From Phycisphaerae bacterium (GTDB lineage: Bacteria > Planctomycetota > Phycisphaerae > UBA1845): a DNA stretch of 64,000 bases. Every line of letters begins with the position of its first letter. The stretch's first letter is position 1. Below the pieces are notes generated by a model. It did not search any database and had not been told where the DNA came from. It saw nothing but the letters and a program-made list of their open reading frames with translations. The position numbers and the translations under genes are program-made. The stretch spans positions 1 to 64,000 of the forward strand of contig JAJDDQ010000008.1 in NCBI GenBank assembly GCA_029260215.1, written 5' to 3'. Of this stretch, positions 8,832-16,407 are shown piece by piece.

Positions 8832-10772
8832 GTGTGTGGAATCGCCGGAATTATCGGTCGCGACAGTGTCGACGAAAAAGCGTTACACAAGATGGCCGAC
8901 GTCTTGCGTCACCGTGGGCCTGACGACGAAGGATTCCACATCGACGGCTCAGCCGGTCTGGCCCATCGCAGGCTGAGCATCATCGACATCGACGGCGGAA
9001 AGCAGCCGCTGTCCAACGAAGACGGCACGATCTGGATCGCGTTCAACGGCGAAATCTACAATTTCCGCGAGTTGCGTCGCGAACTTGTGGACAAAGGGCA
9101 CATCTTCGCCACGCAATCCGATACCGAAGTAATCGTTCACCTCTACGAAGAACTAGGCCGCGATTGCGTGAAGAAACTGCGCGGCATGTTCGCGTTCGCC
9201 ATCTGGGACAGCCGGGATCGTTCGCTGTTCTTGGCACGTGATCCGATGGGGCAAAAGCCGCTCTTTTTTCACGTCGGCCCCAAGGGCTTTCTGTTCGCCT
9301 CCGAGCCGAAAGCGATTCTCGCGACCGGCATTGTCCAGCCGAAGCCCGATCTGAACGGATTGTGGCATTACATCTCGCTGCGCTTCCTGCCGGATCGCTA
9401 CACGCTGTTCGAGGGAATTCAGAAATTACAGGCCGGCTCACGACTGGAATATCGAGACGGCAAAGCAGCCATCGACCGATACTGGTCCATTGATTTCAAT
9501 CGCAAACGCAGCGGGTCGGATCGCGAGTTGATCGACGGGTTGCATGAGAAGTTGCGCGACACGGTAAAGTCGCACATGGTCAGCGACGTTCCGGTAGGTG
9601 CGTTTCTCAGCGGCGGCATCGATTCGAGCACCATCACCGCGATGATGGACGAACAGTCCGACGACAGAATCCCCGCTTTTTCGATCGGTGTGGCTGAGCA
9701 GAAATTCAACGAGCTGCCGTTCGCCCGCACGGTGGCCAACGGCTTGAACGTCGAGCACCATGAGCAAATCGTTCGGGCGGACCTGATCCACCTCATCCCG
9801 TCGATGGTTTACCACATGGACGAGCCGTCCGATCCGTTCGGCGTCGGGGTGTACCTGGTGTCGCAGATGGCGCGCGAGCGGGTCAAGGTGGCGCTTGGCG
9901 GCGATGGTGGGGACGAGAATTTCGCGGGCTACGATCGGTACTCGGGCAATCGGCTGGTGGATTATTACTGCTGGCTGCCGCGGTGGTTTCGAGCCAACGT
10001 CATGGGTCCGGTCACCGACCGCATCCCGCAATCGTTCGGGTACAAGAGTCTCGCGCAGAAGGCTGCGTGGGTGAACGAGATGTCGTTTTCAACAGGCGGA
10101 GCGCGTTACGCGCACAGCGCCAGCTTCCTGCGATTCACGGAGGATGCGAAGAACGGGCTGTTCACCCCCGACGCCCGCCGCCGCGTGGACGATCCCGATT
10201 CCGTGGGCAAGATTCTCGCCTACTACGATGCGGAAAACGCGAGTGATGAAACCGACCGCATGTTGCACACGGATTTGATGACGCGTATGCCGGATCACCT
10301 GCTGCCCATCGTGGATCGCATGGCCATGGCACACTCGCTGGAAGTGCGTTCGCCGCTGGTGGATCAGGAGCTGGTCGCGCTTGCGGCGTCGCTGCCCGCC
10401 AACATGAAGTTGCGCGGGCGGACGCTCAAATACGCGTTGCGAAGCGTCGCGGGCCGGTATTTGCCCGCGTCGGTAATCGATCGACCCAAGCAGGGATTCG
10501 GATTTCCGCTCGCATTGTGGATGCGCGACGAGTTGAGCGGGTTCCTGCGCAACCTGTTCGCCGAGTCGCGTTTCGTCGAGTTAGGCTTGTTCGACCGGGC
10601 GTATATGAATCGGATTCTCGATGAGCACCTGAACGGCCGGTGCGATCACAATTTCCGCCTGTGGATTCTCATCAACCTTGAGATATGGTATCGGCTGTTC
10701 TTTGAAGGACGGTCGTTGGATCAGATGCGCGAGTTCACCGACGGCCTGATGACCCCGCATGCGCTGGCCTGA
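8832..10772 (+). CDS. asnB: Asparagine synthase (glutamine-hydrolysing) / AsnB-like amidotransferase
   Basis: A 646-aa two-domain enzyme. The class II glutaminase domain starts with the nucleophile Cys2 in MCGIAGIIG and has LRHRGPDDEG and AFNGEIYNF; the synthetase domain has the PP-loop FLSGGIDSSTITAMM near residues 257-271 and the later KYALRSVAGRYLP and RPKQGFGFPL segments. The chemistry is ATP-dependent amide formation using glutamine nitrogen. The length and the C-terminal part look like the paralogues found in exopolysaccharide and exosortase (XrtA) loci as much as like housekeeping AsnB, so amidation of a glycan component is possible. GTG start, fixed by the obligatory Cys at position 2. 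It lies 39 bases after the carbamoyltransferase. Confidence 0.92.
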   Translation: MCGIAGIIGRDSVDEKALHKMADVLRHRGPDDEGFHIDGSAGLAHRRLSIIDIDGGKQPLSNEDGTIWIAFNGEIYNFRELRRELVDKGHIFATQSDTEVIVHLYEELGRDCVKKLRGMFAFAIWDSRDRSLFLARDPMGQKPLFFHVGPKGFLFASEPKAILATGIVQPKPDLNGLWHYISLRFLPDRYTLFEGIQKLQAGSRLEYRDGKAAIDRYWSIDFNRKRSGSDRELIDGLHEKLRDTVKSHMVSDVPVGAFLSGGIDSSTITAMMDEQSDDRIPAFSIGVAEQKFNELPFARTVANGLNVEHHEQIVRADLIHLIPSMVYHMDEPSDPFGVGVYLVSQMARERVKVALGGDGGDENFAGYDRYSGNRLVDYYCWLPRWFRANVMGPVTDRIPQSFGYKSLAQKAAWVNEMSFSTGGARYAHSASFLRFTEDAKNGLFTPDARRRVDDPDSVGKILAYYDAENASDETDRMLHTDLMTRMPDHLLPIVDRMAMAHSLEVRSPLVDQELVALAASLPANMKLRGRTLKYALRSVAGRYLPASVIDRPKQGFGFPLALWMRDELSGFLRNLFAESRFVELGLFDRAYMNRILDEHLNGRCDHNFRLWILINLEIWYRLFFEGRSLDQMREFTDGLMTPHALA

Positions 10773-10780
10773 GTGAATCC

Positions 10781-11827
10781 GTGACTGAATCCTCTTCAAT
10801 TGATACCGCGCCCTCACCCGAAACGCCTCCGCCCAAGTCGCGCCTGCGCGGAATCTTGAGGCTGGCTGTCACCGTTGGGCTGTTCGCGCTGGTCGTGCTG
10901 CACGTTGGTGACGATGCGATTTTCGACTCGCTCGCGCGTGCGTCACGCAATGTGTGGATGCTCGCGGCAGCGCTGATCTTTCCGCCGGCGCTTGGGTTCG
11001 TTATTTCCACGTTGCGATTGCGACTTCTGCTCGCCGCTCAGGATATCCACCTTCCGCACAAAGACGTGCTGCGTGCTCTGTTGATCGGCACGTACTTCAA
11101 TCAGCTTCTGCCGACGTCCGTGGGCGGGGATGCTTACCTCGTGCTGCTGGTCGGCCGGCGTGTGGATCGTCTCGCTGCCGTTTTCTCAGCCGTGGTGGTA
11201 GGCCGCGTGCTGGGCATGCTGGCTATGTGCGTGTTGATTCTGACTGCTGTCGGCACGCATCCGCAGTGGTTCGGGCAGATTGTCGGTCTTGAATACTGCG
11301 TGGCCGGCGTCGCGGGCATCGGCGTGCTTGCGTGTGTCTTCCTTCTCGCGGTCAGACCGGCGTCAACAGAGCCGGGTTCCGAATGGTACGGTCTGAAACG
11401 CAAGGTGCATCGGGCTACGACCGCGCTGGCGCGATTTCGAGAGTCCCCACGGTCGCTGCTGATCGCGTTGGGGCTTTCGACGCTCCTGCAATTCAACGTC
11501 GTCGTACACTATTGGTTCTTCGGAAAATGCTTGGGGATCGAGCTGGGCATTTTGGAAGCCATGCTGGCTGTCCCGCTGGTGTCGCTGGCCGCCATGATGC
11601 CGATCACGTTCAACGGCCTCGGCGTGCGCGAATGGGTGATGATCTGGGTCTGCCTTCCGCTGGGCGTCGCCAAGGCAGACGCAGCCGTCGTCGCGTGGCT
11701 GTTCGTGTTCGGCGGACTGATTTTCGCGGCAGTGGGTGCTTACCTGTTCACCCGCCGGACACCGTCGAACGAAACAGACCGGAGCGCGTTTGAGAAAGGT
11801 ACGGAAGAGCGCCGCCAAGGAACCTGA
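10781..11827 (+). CDS. Flippase-like/LPG synthase transmembrane-domain protein (UPF0104, AglD-like)
   Basis: A 348-aa polytopic membrane protein of the PF03706 type. About eight hydrophobic helices are visible; the family signatures are FNQLLPTSVGGDAYLV near residue 105 and MMPITFNGLGVREWVMI near residue 270. Proteins of this group include the membrane half of lysylphosphatidylglycerol synthase and putative flippases that accompany glycan and hopanoid genes. GTG start, 8 bases after the AsnB stop. As last gene of the run it may carry the product, or its lipid carrier, across the membrane; this is inference from position. The 3' end overlaps the convergent secreted-protein gene by 80 bases. 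Confidence 0.87.
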   Translation: MTESSSIDTAPSPETPPPKSRLRGILRLAVTVGLFALVVLHVGDDAIFDSLARASRNVWMLAAALIFPPALGFVISTLRLRLLLAAQDIHLPHKDVLRALLIGTYFNQLLPTSVGGDAYLVLLVGRRVDRLAAVFSAVVVGRVLGMLAMCVLILTAVGTHPQWFGQIVGLEYCVAGVAGIGVLACVFLLAVRPASTEPGSEWYGLKRKVHRATTALARFRESPRSLLIALGLSTLLQFNVVVHYWFFGKCLGIELGILEAMLAVPLVSLAAMMPITFNGLGVREWVMIWVCLPLGVAKADAAVVAWLFVFGGLIFAAVGAYLFTRRTPSNETDRSAFEKGTEERRQGT

Positions 11828-14000
11828 TACTCAAATCCTCCGCCATCCCGCAGCCGCCGCCCTTGCCGTCCAGGTTCTCGCGAATGATCGTAAATGAAAG
11901 CACCACACCCTCGCCGCCGGCGTTGTTATTTTGAACCGTAAACGTGACCGGAGACGTAAGAGTCTCATCGACACATCCATCGAACAGCGGCACGGTCGGA
12001 TCGCGCTCATCGAAAATCTGCACAACGCTCCCCTCGGATGCGGATGCTTTCAATTCAATCGAAACGACCGATTCGCCCGGCGGAACGAACGCGAAAAACT
12101 GCGGCCCGGGGATCGCGTCTGCCTGAAAAACCCCCAGACGCTGTGTGCCAAGGACGGAACCGTAAGAGCCGGGATGCGAGGAATCCAGAAACTGAAATCC
12201 GTGCACGAAGGATGTGTTGAGGATGATACTGTAGACGCCGGTTTCGCTCGCCGTCGCTCGGATTTCGGCTGGGTTCAGTGGCGCGTTCATGGGTGCGCTG
12301 GCCACCATCGTGCCGCTGGGCGAGATAAGGCTCCACCAACCGGCCCCTGGATCGTTCGATCCGAATCGAATGAAGCAGATGTCGAACAAGATAGGCTGCC
12401 CTGCCACCGCGTGAAAGAAATAGCCCGTCTCTCGGCGGAAGGTCGGTGATTGCTCTGCGGGCGGCCCGGGTTCGAGCGGTATCAATCCGTCAGTCACGTA
12501 GGGTTCCGAGTTGACGCAGCCCGGCACGAACTCCCTGCCACGGTACTGCGAAACGTGGCATGCATCAGCCGACAGCAGATCCAACTCCGCGTTGGCCAAT
12601 GCGATGGCTGCCAGGTATTCCTCCGCAGGGAAACACAGCGAATCAATCAAAGGACCGAACATGCACGTGCGGTCCAGCCACCCGCCGCCGGATAGAGCAG
12701 CCAACGTGTAAAAATGGTCGGTCACCGCGTCCGGAGGAACGCGATCGAGAAACAGACCGGGCAAAATGACCGCGAAAATACCCGCGTCGCGAACCTCGTT
12801 CAGAAACACGGGGTAGCTCGCATTGAAGCCGTAGTTCGCAGTTCGCTGGGTCAAGTCGTAATAAGGTTTGGTGGGCGTGCCGAACCCCTGAGCTAGGCCG
12901 ACGTAAAACGTACTACGATCGAAGCGAATGAGATTCGTCCCGCCGATCTTCAGGTCAAGCGCGGGGGCGGCGGTCTCGAAGGCCGCGCGACATTCGTCAG
13001 CCAACAGGAGAACACGCACGCGCTCGAATTCCGCGTACGCATCGACAAGACCATTGGCGACGAGATAGGCAACACGCTCGTCTCGCGGTGGAACAACGTC
13101 GGGGATGGCCTGATCCGTGAAAAACCCCGCGAAACAACTGTCACAGTAGCAGGGATCGTTGTATGTCCGATTGATCCCCGGAAACCCGTACAGCTCAGGA
13201 TCCAGCATGACACCGTCCAACGCTTCGGAAAAACCCGGTATGAATCGGAAATCCTTGGTGTCGGTGATGCTCGCGTATTCCGCCACGCCAACGAAACGAG
13301 CCTTGATGGAGCGTTCCCAGAATTCACGCGACTGCGGGCAGGGCTTGAGCAGAGTCTCAACACCGTCAGGCCCAACGTAGGGTTCGACGAGCGGCAGCAG
13401 CCAAGGCTCCTCATTCACGGCGAACCAGTTGAAAAAGATCCACAGCTTCGCGCCTCGGGCGTTCAGCTTTTCCGACCACCGCTCGAGCGTCAGCCTGTCG
13501 CCATCGCCGATTTCCGGTCGCAACGACGGCATCTTCACGGCGAAATGCGTCACGCCGGCGTCGAGGAGCATGTCCACGGGACCGCCGTCGAACAAAAGCG
13601 GGCCGACACTCGATGCGCTCCACGCAGCCCGAATAGCGGGCGGTTCTGCCAGTTCGAGACAGCAGAATGCGTCGCAGCCGTCTCCGGAAGTGTTGTTGCC
13701 GTCGTCACAGCCCTCAGCCGCCGCCCACCGCCCGTCTCCGCACAATGGAAGCGTCGCGAATGCGCGCTGAAACCCGCCGAAATCGGCGAAGCCAATAATG
13801 GAATCATCGTCGAAATCAAGCGCGAGACATTCTTCGTCGGGCAGAGGCGCACCGATCGCGCCCGCGCAAGCAACGAACCGCTCGTAGTCCAGCAGGTCGA
13901 TAGCCCCATCGCTGTTGGCATCGCCAGCCACCGAGCTTGGCCCCTCACACTGAGCCACCAATTGCAACAACAGACCGAATCCGCAGGCAGACCAGATCAT
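11748..14000 (-). CDS. Secreted protein with dockerin-like and Cys-rich repeats, TIM-barrel-like middle
   Basis: A 750-aa exported protein. After a signal peptide (MIWSACGFGLLLQLVAQC) comes a dockerin-like pair of calcium loops (GDANSDGAIDLLDYERF; LDFDDDSIIGFADFGGF, about residues 26-80), then a CGDG...CDDGNNTSGDGCDAFCC motif of the myxococcal Cys-rich (TIGR02232) type. The middle part (about 125-470) reads like a glycoside hydrolase-like barrel, with GVTHFAVKMPSL and GAKLWIFFNWFA; no catalytic pair is assigned. The last 200 residues look like beta-sandwich domains. GGAGGGG before the ATG sets the start. It belongs to the same style of secreted proteins as the metalloprotease at 19553. Substrate unknown. 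The final 27 codons overlap the flippase-like gene. Confidence 0.75.
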   Translation of the reverse strand: MIWSACGFGLLLQLVAQCEGPSSVAGDANSDGAIDLLDYERFVACAGAIGAPLPDEECLALDFDDDSIIGFADFGGFQRAFATLPLCGDGRWAAAEGCDDGNNTSGDGCDAFCCLELAEPPAIRAAWSASSVGPLLFDGGPVDMLLDAGVTHFAVKMPSLRPEIGDGDRLTLERWSEKLNARGAKLWIFFNWFAVNEEPWLLPLVEPYVGPDGVETLLKPCPQSREFWERSIKARFVGVAEYASITDTKDFRFIPGFSEALDGVMLDPELYGFPGINRTYNDPCYCDSCFAGFFTDQAIPDVVPPRDERVAYLVANGLVDAYAEFERVRVLLLADECRAAFETAAPALDLKIGGTNLIRFDRSTFYVGLAQGFGTPTKPYYDLTQRTANYGFNASYPVFLNEVRDAGIFAVILPGLFLDRVPPDAVTDHFYTLAALSGGGWLDRTCMFGPLIDSLCFPAEEYLAAIALANAELDLLSADACHVSQYRGREFVPGCVNSEPYVTDGLIPLEPGPPAEQSPTFRRETGYFFHAVAGQPILFDICFIRFGSNDPGAGWWSLISPSGTMVASAPMNAPLNPAEIRATASETGVYSIILNTSFVHGFQFLDSSHPGSYGSVLGTQRLGVFQADAIPGPQFFAFVPPGESVVSIELKASASEGSVVQIFDERDPTVPLFDGCVDETLTSPVTFTVQNNNAGGEGVVLSFTIIRENLDGKGGGCGMAEDLSIRFLGGALPYLSQTRSGLFRSTVSGG

Positions 14001-14138
14001 CGGCTTCCCCTCCGTGAGGTCGTATGATGTTATTGAATACCCCGAACGGCCGAAGCCTACAGCCGCACGTTTGTACCGACAAGGCAAGAAGGGGAAGCGG
14101 TACCGATGCTGTCGACGCGATCCTGCAGCCCAGCCGAC

Positions 14139-14603
14139 TCACTTGATCTTCAGAAACTGCGAGATGGCGTTCAGTGAGACTTCACTGATGTGGTGCTCGA
14201 TGCCCTCAGCGTCGAGGTGGGCCTGGTGTTCAGGCACGCCGATCACGCGGAGCAGCTTGAAAACGAGCTGATGACGTGCCCGGGTTTGTTCCGCAAGATT
14301 TTTTCCGGAATCGGTGAGAAAAATAGCGCGGTAGGGTTTGGTTTCGACCAGGCCTTCGCGGCGCAGGCGGGCGATGATGCGGCTGGCGGTAACATGAGAA
14401 ACGCCCATATGCTCGGCAATATCCACCAGCCGGGCTTCACCCGCGCCGGTGAGAAGATCGTCGATAAGCTCGACGTAGTCCTCGCCCATCTCGGCTGCGT
14501 GGTCCTCGCGCGTCCGGCGGAACCGCTCGGGTGCCTGTGGACTGACGCGTACCTTGGACGCTCTTGGGCGTTTGGTCTCTTTTTTGCTCGTTTTCTTGGC
14601 CAA
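14139..14603 (-). CDS. mntR: Manganese-responsive transcriptional regulator MntR (DtxR family)
   Basis: A 154-aa metal-dependent repressor. The winged helix (about residues 40-100) includes LVDIAEHMGVSHVTASRIIARL, here split as a recognition helix beginning at VSHVTASR, and the dimerisation/metal domain follows. Likely metal ligands can be placed by comparison with MntR of Bacillus and E. coli: the Asp and Glu of EDYVEL, the His of ARHQLV, and the Glu/His of DAEGIEHHISE. The basic N-terminal extension and the overall layout are closer to the E. coli protein. Translation seems to begin at a TTG; no ATG is available before the conserved domain. MntR normally senses Mn(II) and represses uptake genes; the target here may include the outer-membrane gene upstream, but no MntR box was recognised. 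Confidence 0.9.
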   Translation of the reverse strand: MAKKTSKKETKRPRASKVRVSPQAPERFRRTREDHAAEMGEDYVELIDDLLTGAGEARLVDIAEHMGVSHVTASRIIARLRREGLVETKPYRAIFLTDSGKNLAEQTRARHQLVFKLLRVIGVPEHQAHLDAEGIEHHISEVSLNAISQFLKIK

Positions 14604-14648
14604 ATCAACGATTCTCTGTCTTGGAACGACGCCATCGCTCCCGCATTG

Positions 14649-14780
14649 TCACGACTCAATTGATGGGCTGGGTGCCCCACGGCTTTAGCCGTGGGGAAGT
14701 CGAATCCAAAAACCACTCGACCTCTCCACCTCTGAAGAGGTGGGGCACCCACCCGTCGTTTCGCGCTTGATAAAGCACTA
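14649..14780. repeat. Dispersed palindromic repeat A, copy 1
   Basis: About 130 bases between mntR and the barrel gene. The outer arms GGGTGCCCCAC and GTGGGGCACCC enclose two hairpins, CCCCACGGCTTTAGCCGTGGGG-like and CCACCTCTGAAGAGGTGG-like, with a GTCGAATC/short CTCGAC segment between. A near-identical copy lies at 19383-19512 and a shortened one at 42056-42118. The whole can fold as a cloverleaf. It may also act as a transcription-stop or mRNA-stabilising structure; there is no gene in it. Confidence 0.85.
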
Positions 14781-14825
14781 TCGCCGGCAAGTACGATTCG
14801 GGCCATCGTCACCCGCCGAACAGCC

Positions 14826-15653
14826 TCAAAATCGGATGACGAATCCGACACCGGTAAAGAAATCGTCAGCCTCGTCATTCAAACCGAAACCAGCCCGCCA
14901 GTCGAGTTGGAGATTGTTGTGGACCAGAAAGGTCACGCCCCCGTTGAGGTAATGAGCGGCGTCGGCGTGGTGGGCGTTGTTGAAAAACCCGTAATATTCA
15001 CTGTAAATGCCCCATCGGTCGTCCAGCGCTACAGCCAACGAAATCGAGGCGGCTGTCTGAAGGAATCGACTGCCGTTCTCCGTCGGGATCGCCAAATTGA
15101 CGTTTCCCGAGAGCGAGAATCCCTCGGCGAGATCGTAAGCCCACAGGAGCTTGACCGCGGGGTCGGCATCGTTGGTTGTGGCATCGCCGTTTCCGCTGGG
15201 GACACTCGTTTCAAAAATCAGACCGAAATGCGGGCGCCAGCCGTCCTGCTCGAACAATTTCCACTTGAGGCCGATGGTCGCATCGTTGGCGTTATCGGTC
15301 CGAAACGTTTCGCCGTCCGAATCTTCGGTGGCGGACGTGCGGTCACGCGTCCACGCGTAACCCTCCCAGCCGAGCCGTAATTCGAGGTTTTCGGTGAGGC
15401 CGACGCGCAGGAGCCCTTCCGGCGCAGTGTGATTCTGCGTACGCAGGCCGTCGTCGTCGTTCAGCGTAAAAGTGTAGCCGGACTCAAGCTGAACATGCCC
15501 AGCCGGTATGGTTTCGGTGCTCTCGGTGAAATCGGGACGATCGGTCACCAGCGGCTCGGACATGGGATCGACGGTTTGGGCTGAAACATGCGTGAGGATC
15601 GTGGCCGAGCACAACAGAACGCGACGCGCGAGGGCAGATGGGCTTGTGAACAT
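14826..15653 (-). CDS. Outer-membrane beta-barrel protein (MetA-pathway/transporter-like)
   Basis: A 275-aa exported protein with a signal peptide (residues 1-24, cleavage near VSA-QT) and a mature region of alternating hydrophobic beta strands. DRPDFTESTETIPAGHVQLE and later GWEGYAW fit the Phenol_MetA_deg (PF13557) family of putative outer-membrane transporters. The chain ends in VGFVIRF; a terminal aromatic residue is the usual beta-barrel assembly signal. GGAGGAAC precedes the ATG and rules out the upstream in-frame start. The gene is followed by a repeat and then mntR. A palindromic candidate operator (15697-15721) sits 44 bases before the start. The substrate is not known. Confidence 0.8.
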   Translation of the reverse strand: MFTSPSALARRVLLCSATILTHVSAQTVDPMSEPLVTDRPDFTESTETIPAGHVQLESGYTFTLNDDDGLRTQNHTAPEGLLRVGLTENLELRLGWEGYAWTRDRTSATEDSDGETFRTDNANDATIGLKWKLFEQDGWRPHFGLIFETSVPSGNGDATTNDADPAVKLLWAYDLAEGFSLSGNVNLAIPTENGSRFLQTAASISLAVALDDRWGIYSEYYGFFNNAHHADAAHYLNGGVTFLVHNNLQLDWRAGFGLNDEADDFFTGVGFVIRF

Positions 15654-15696
15654 ATTCGTTGTTCCTCCGATCGGGCTTAGTGAAATAGTGGCAATA

Positions 15697-15721
15697 GCTA
15701 CAAGATGTAGCACATGCTACA
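15697..15721. promoter_or_regulatory. Candidate operator of alternating GCTACA half-sites
   Basis: The half-site GCTACA occurs at 15697-15702, its reverse complement TGTAGC at 15706-15711, and GCTACA again at 15716-15721, giving two overlapping inverted repeats (spacers AGA and ACAT). It lies between mobA and the barrel gene, 44-68 bases before the barrel start, where a repressor site would be expected. The protein that binds is unknown; it is not an obvious MntR box. Confidence 0.4.
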
Positions 15722-15737
15722 AAGTGCAGCTTGTGCG

Positions 15738-16352
15738 TCAAGCCTCGGGGTCGGTCGATCGGGCGTGTTTCAGGTCGTCGGACGTGTTGACGTTGGTCAG
15801 TGCTCGGCGGGTCGCGTCGTCGGCATCGACGGAAATGTGCGGTACGGACCTGATAATCGCGTTCAACGAGTGAATTCCGCGCTTAATCTGCCAGCGGACT
15901 TCGGGGAGGACTCGGGGGTGGTACAACGCGCAGCAGGGATCGAATCGCCCCTCGATGCGGTATGCGACGACGCTGACGTCGGGTGTGACGCGCGCCAGAA
16001 GGGCGTTCAGAGTGTCCGGGGCTAGCAGGGGCAGGTCGCAACTGAGCAAAAAACACCACTGATTTGGGAAATGGGTCAGCAGGGCAGCCAATCCACCGAC
16101 CGGCCCGATGCCCGGCGGATCGTCTGGAATGAGCGTTACGCCGCGCAAGGGAGGCGGGAGTTCAGCGCATTGACCGACGAGCACATATTGTGCAGCCGCA
16201 CTACTGACGGTGCGTACGACCGTTTCGAGCATGGTGTTATTGCCCCAGGGCAGTGTGGCTTTGTCTCGCCCCATGCGGGAGGACCGTCCGCCGACGAGTA
16301 TGCCGGCGTTGAACGGTGTGTTCGTTGAATTCGCGGGTTGGCGTGCGCTCAT
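15738..16352 (-). CDS. mobA: Molybdenum cofactor guanylyltransferase MobA
   Basis: A 204-aa nucleotidyltransferase that joins GMP from GTP to molybdopterin, making the guanine dinucleotide cofactor. The signature GILVGGRSSRMGRDKATLPW begins at about residue 16 and corresponds to LAGG..RMG.DK; the downstream metal motif is CDLPLL near residue 100 and a conserved IPDDPPGIGPVGGL lies before it. The length is usual (about 200). The in-frame upstream ATG at 16427 adds a non-conserved, proline-rich stretch, so the ATG at MSARQ is used. It follows the hydrolase gene by 55 bases. No other molybdenum cofactor gene is in the window. Confidence 0.88.
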   Translation of the reverse strand: MSARQPANSTNTPFNAGILVGGRSSRMGRDKATLPWGNNTMLETVVRTVSSAAAQYVLVGQCAELPPPLRGVTLIPDDPPGIGPVGGLAALLTHFPNQWCFLLSCDLPLLAPDTLNALLARVTPDVSVVAYRIEGRFDPCCALYHPRVLPEVRWQIKRGIHSLNAIIRSVPHISVDADDATRRALTNVNTSDDLKHARSTDPEA

Positions 16353-16407
16353 CAAATCTGTGCGAATCTTCGCTGAATGGGGCTTCGGGATTGCCCGGCT
16401 TGTTCCG

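Noticed and set aside
14680-14710. GTCGAATCC sequence like a tRNA T-arm
   Set aside because: It is part of repeat A; no acceptor or anticodon stem could be built around it.
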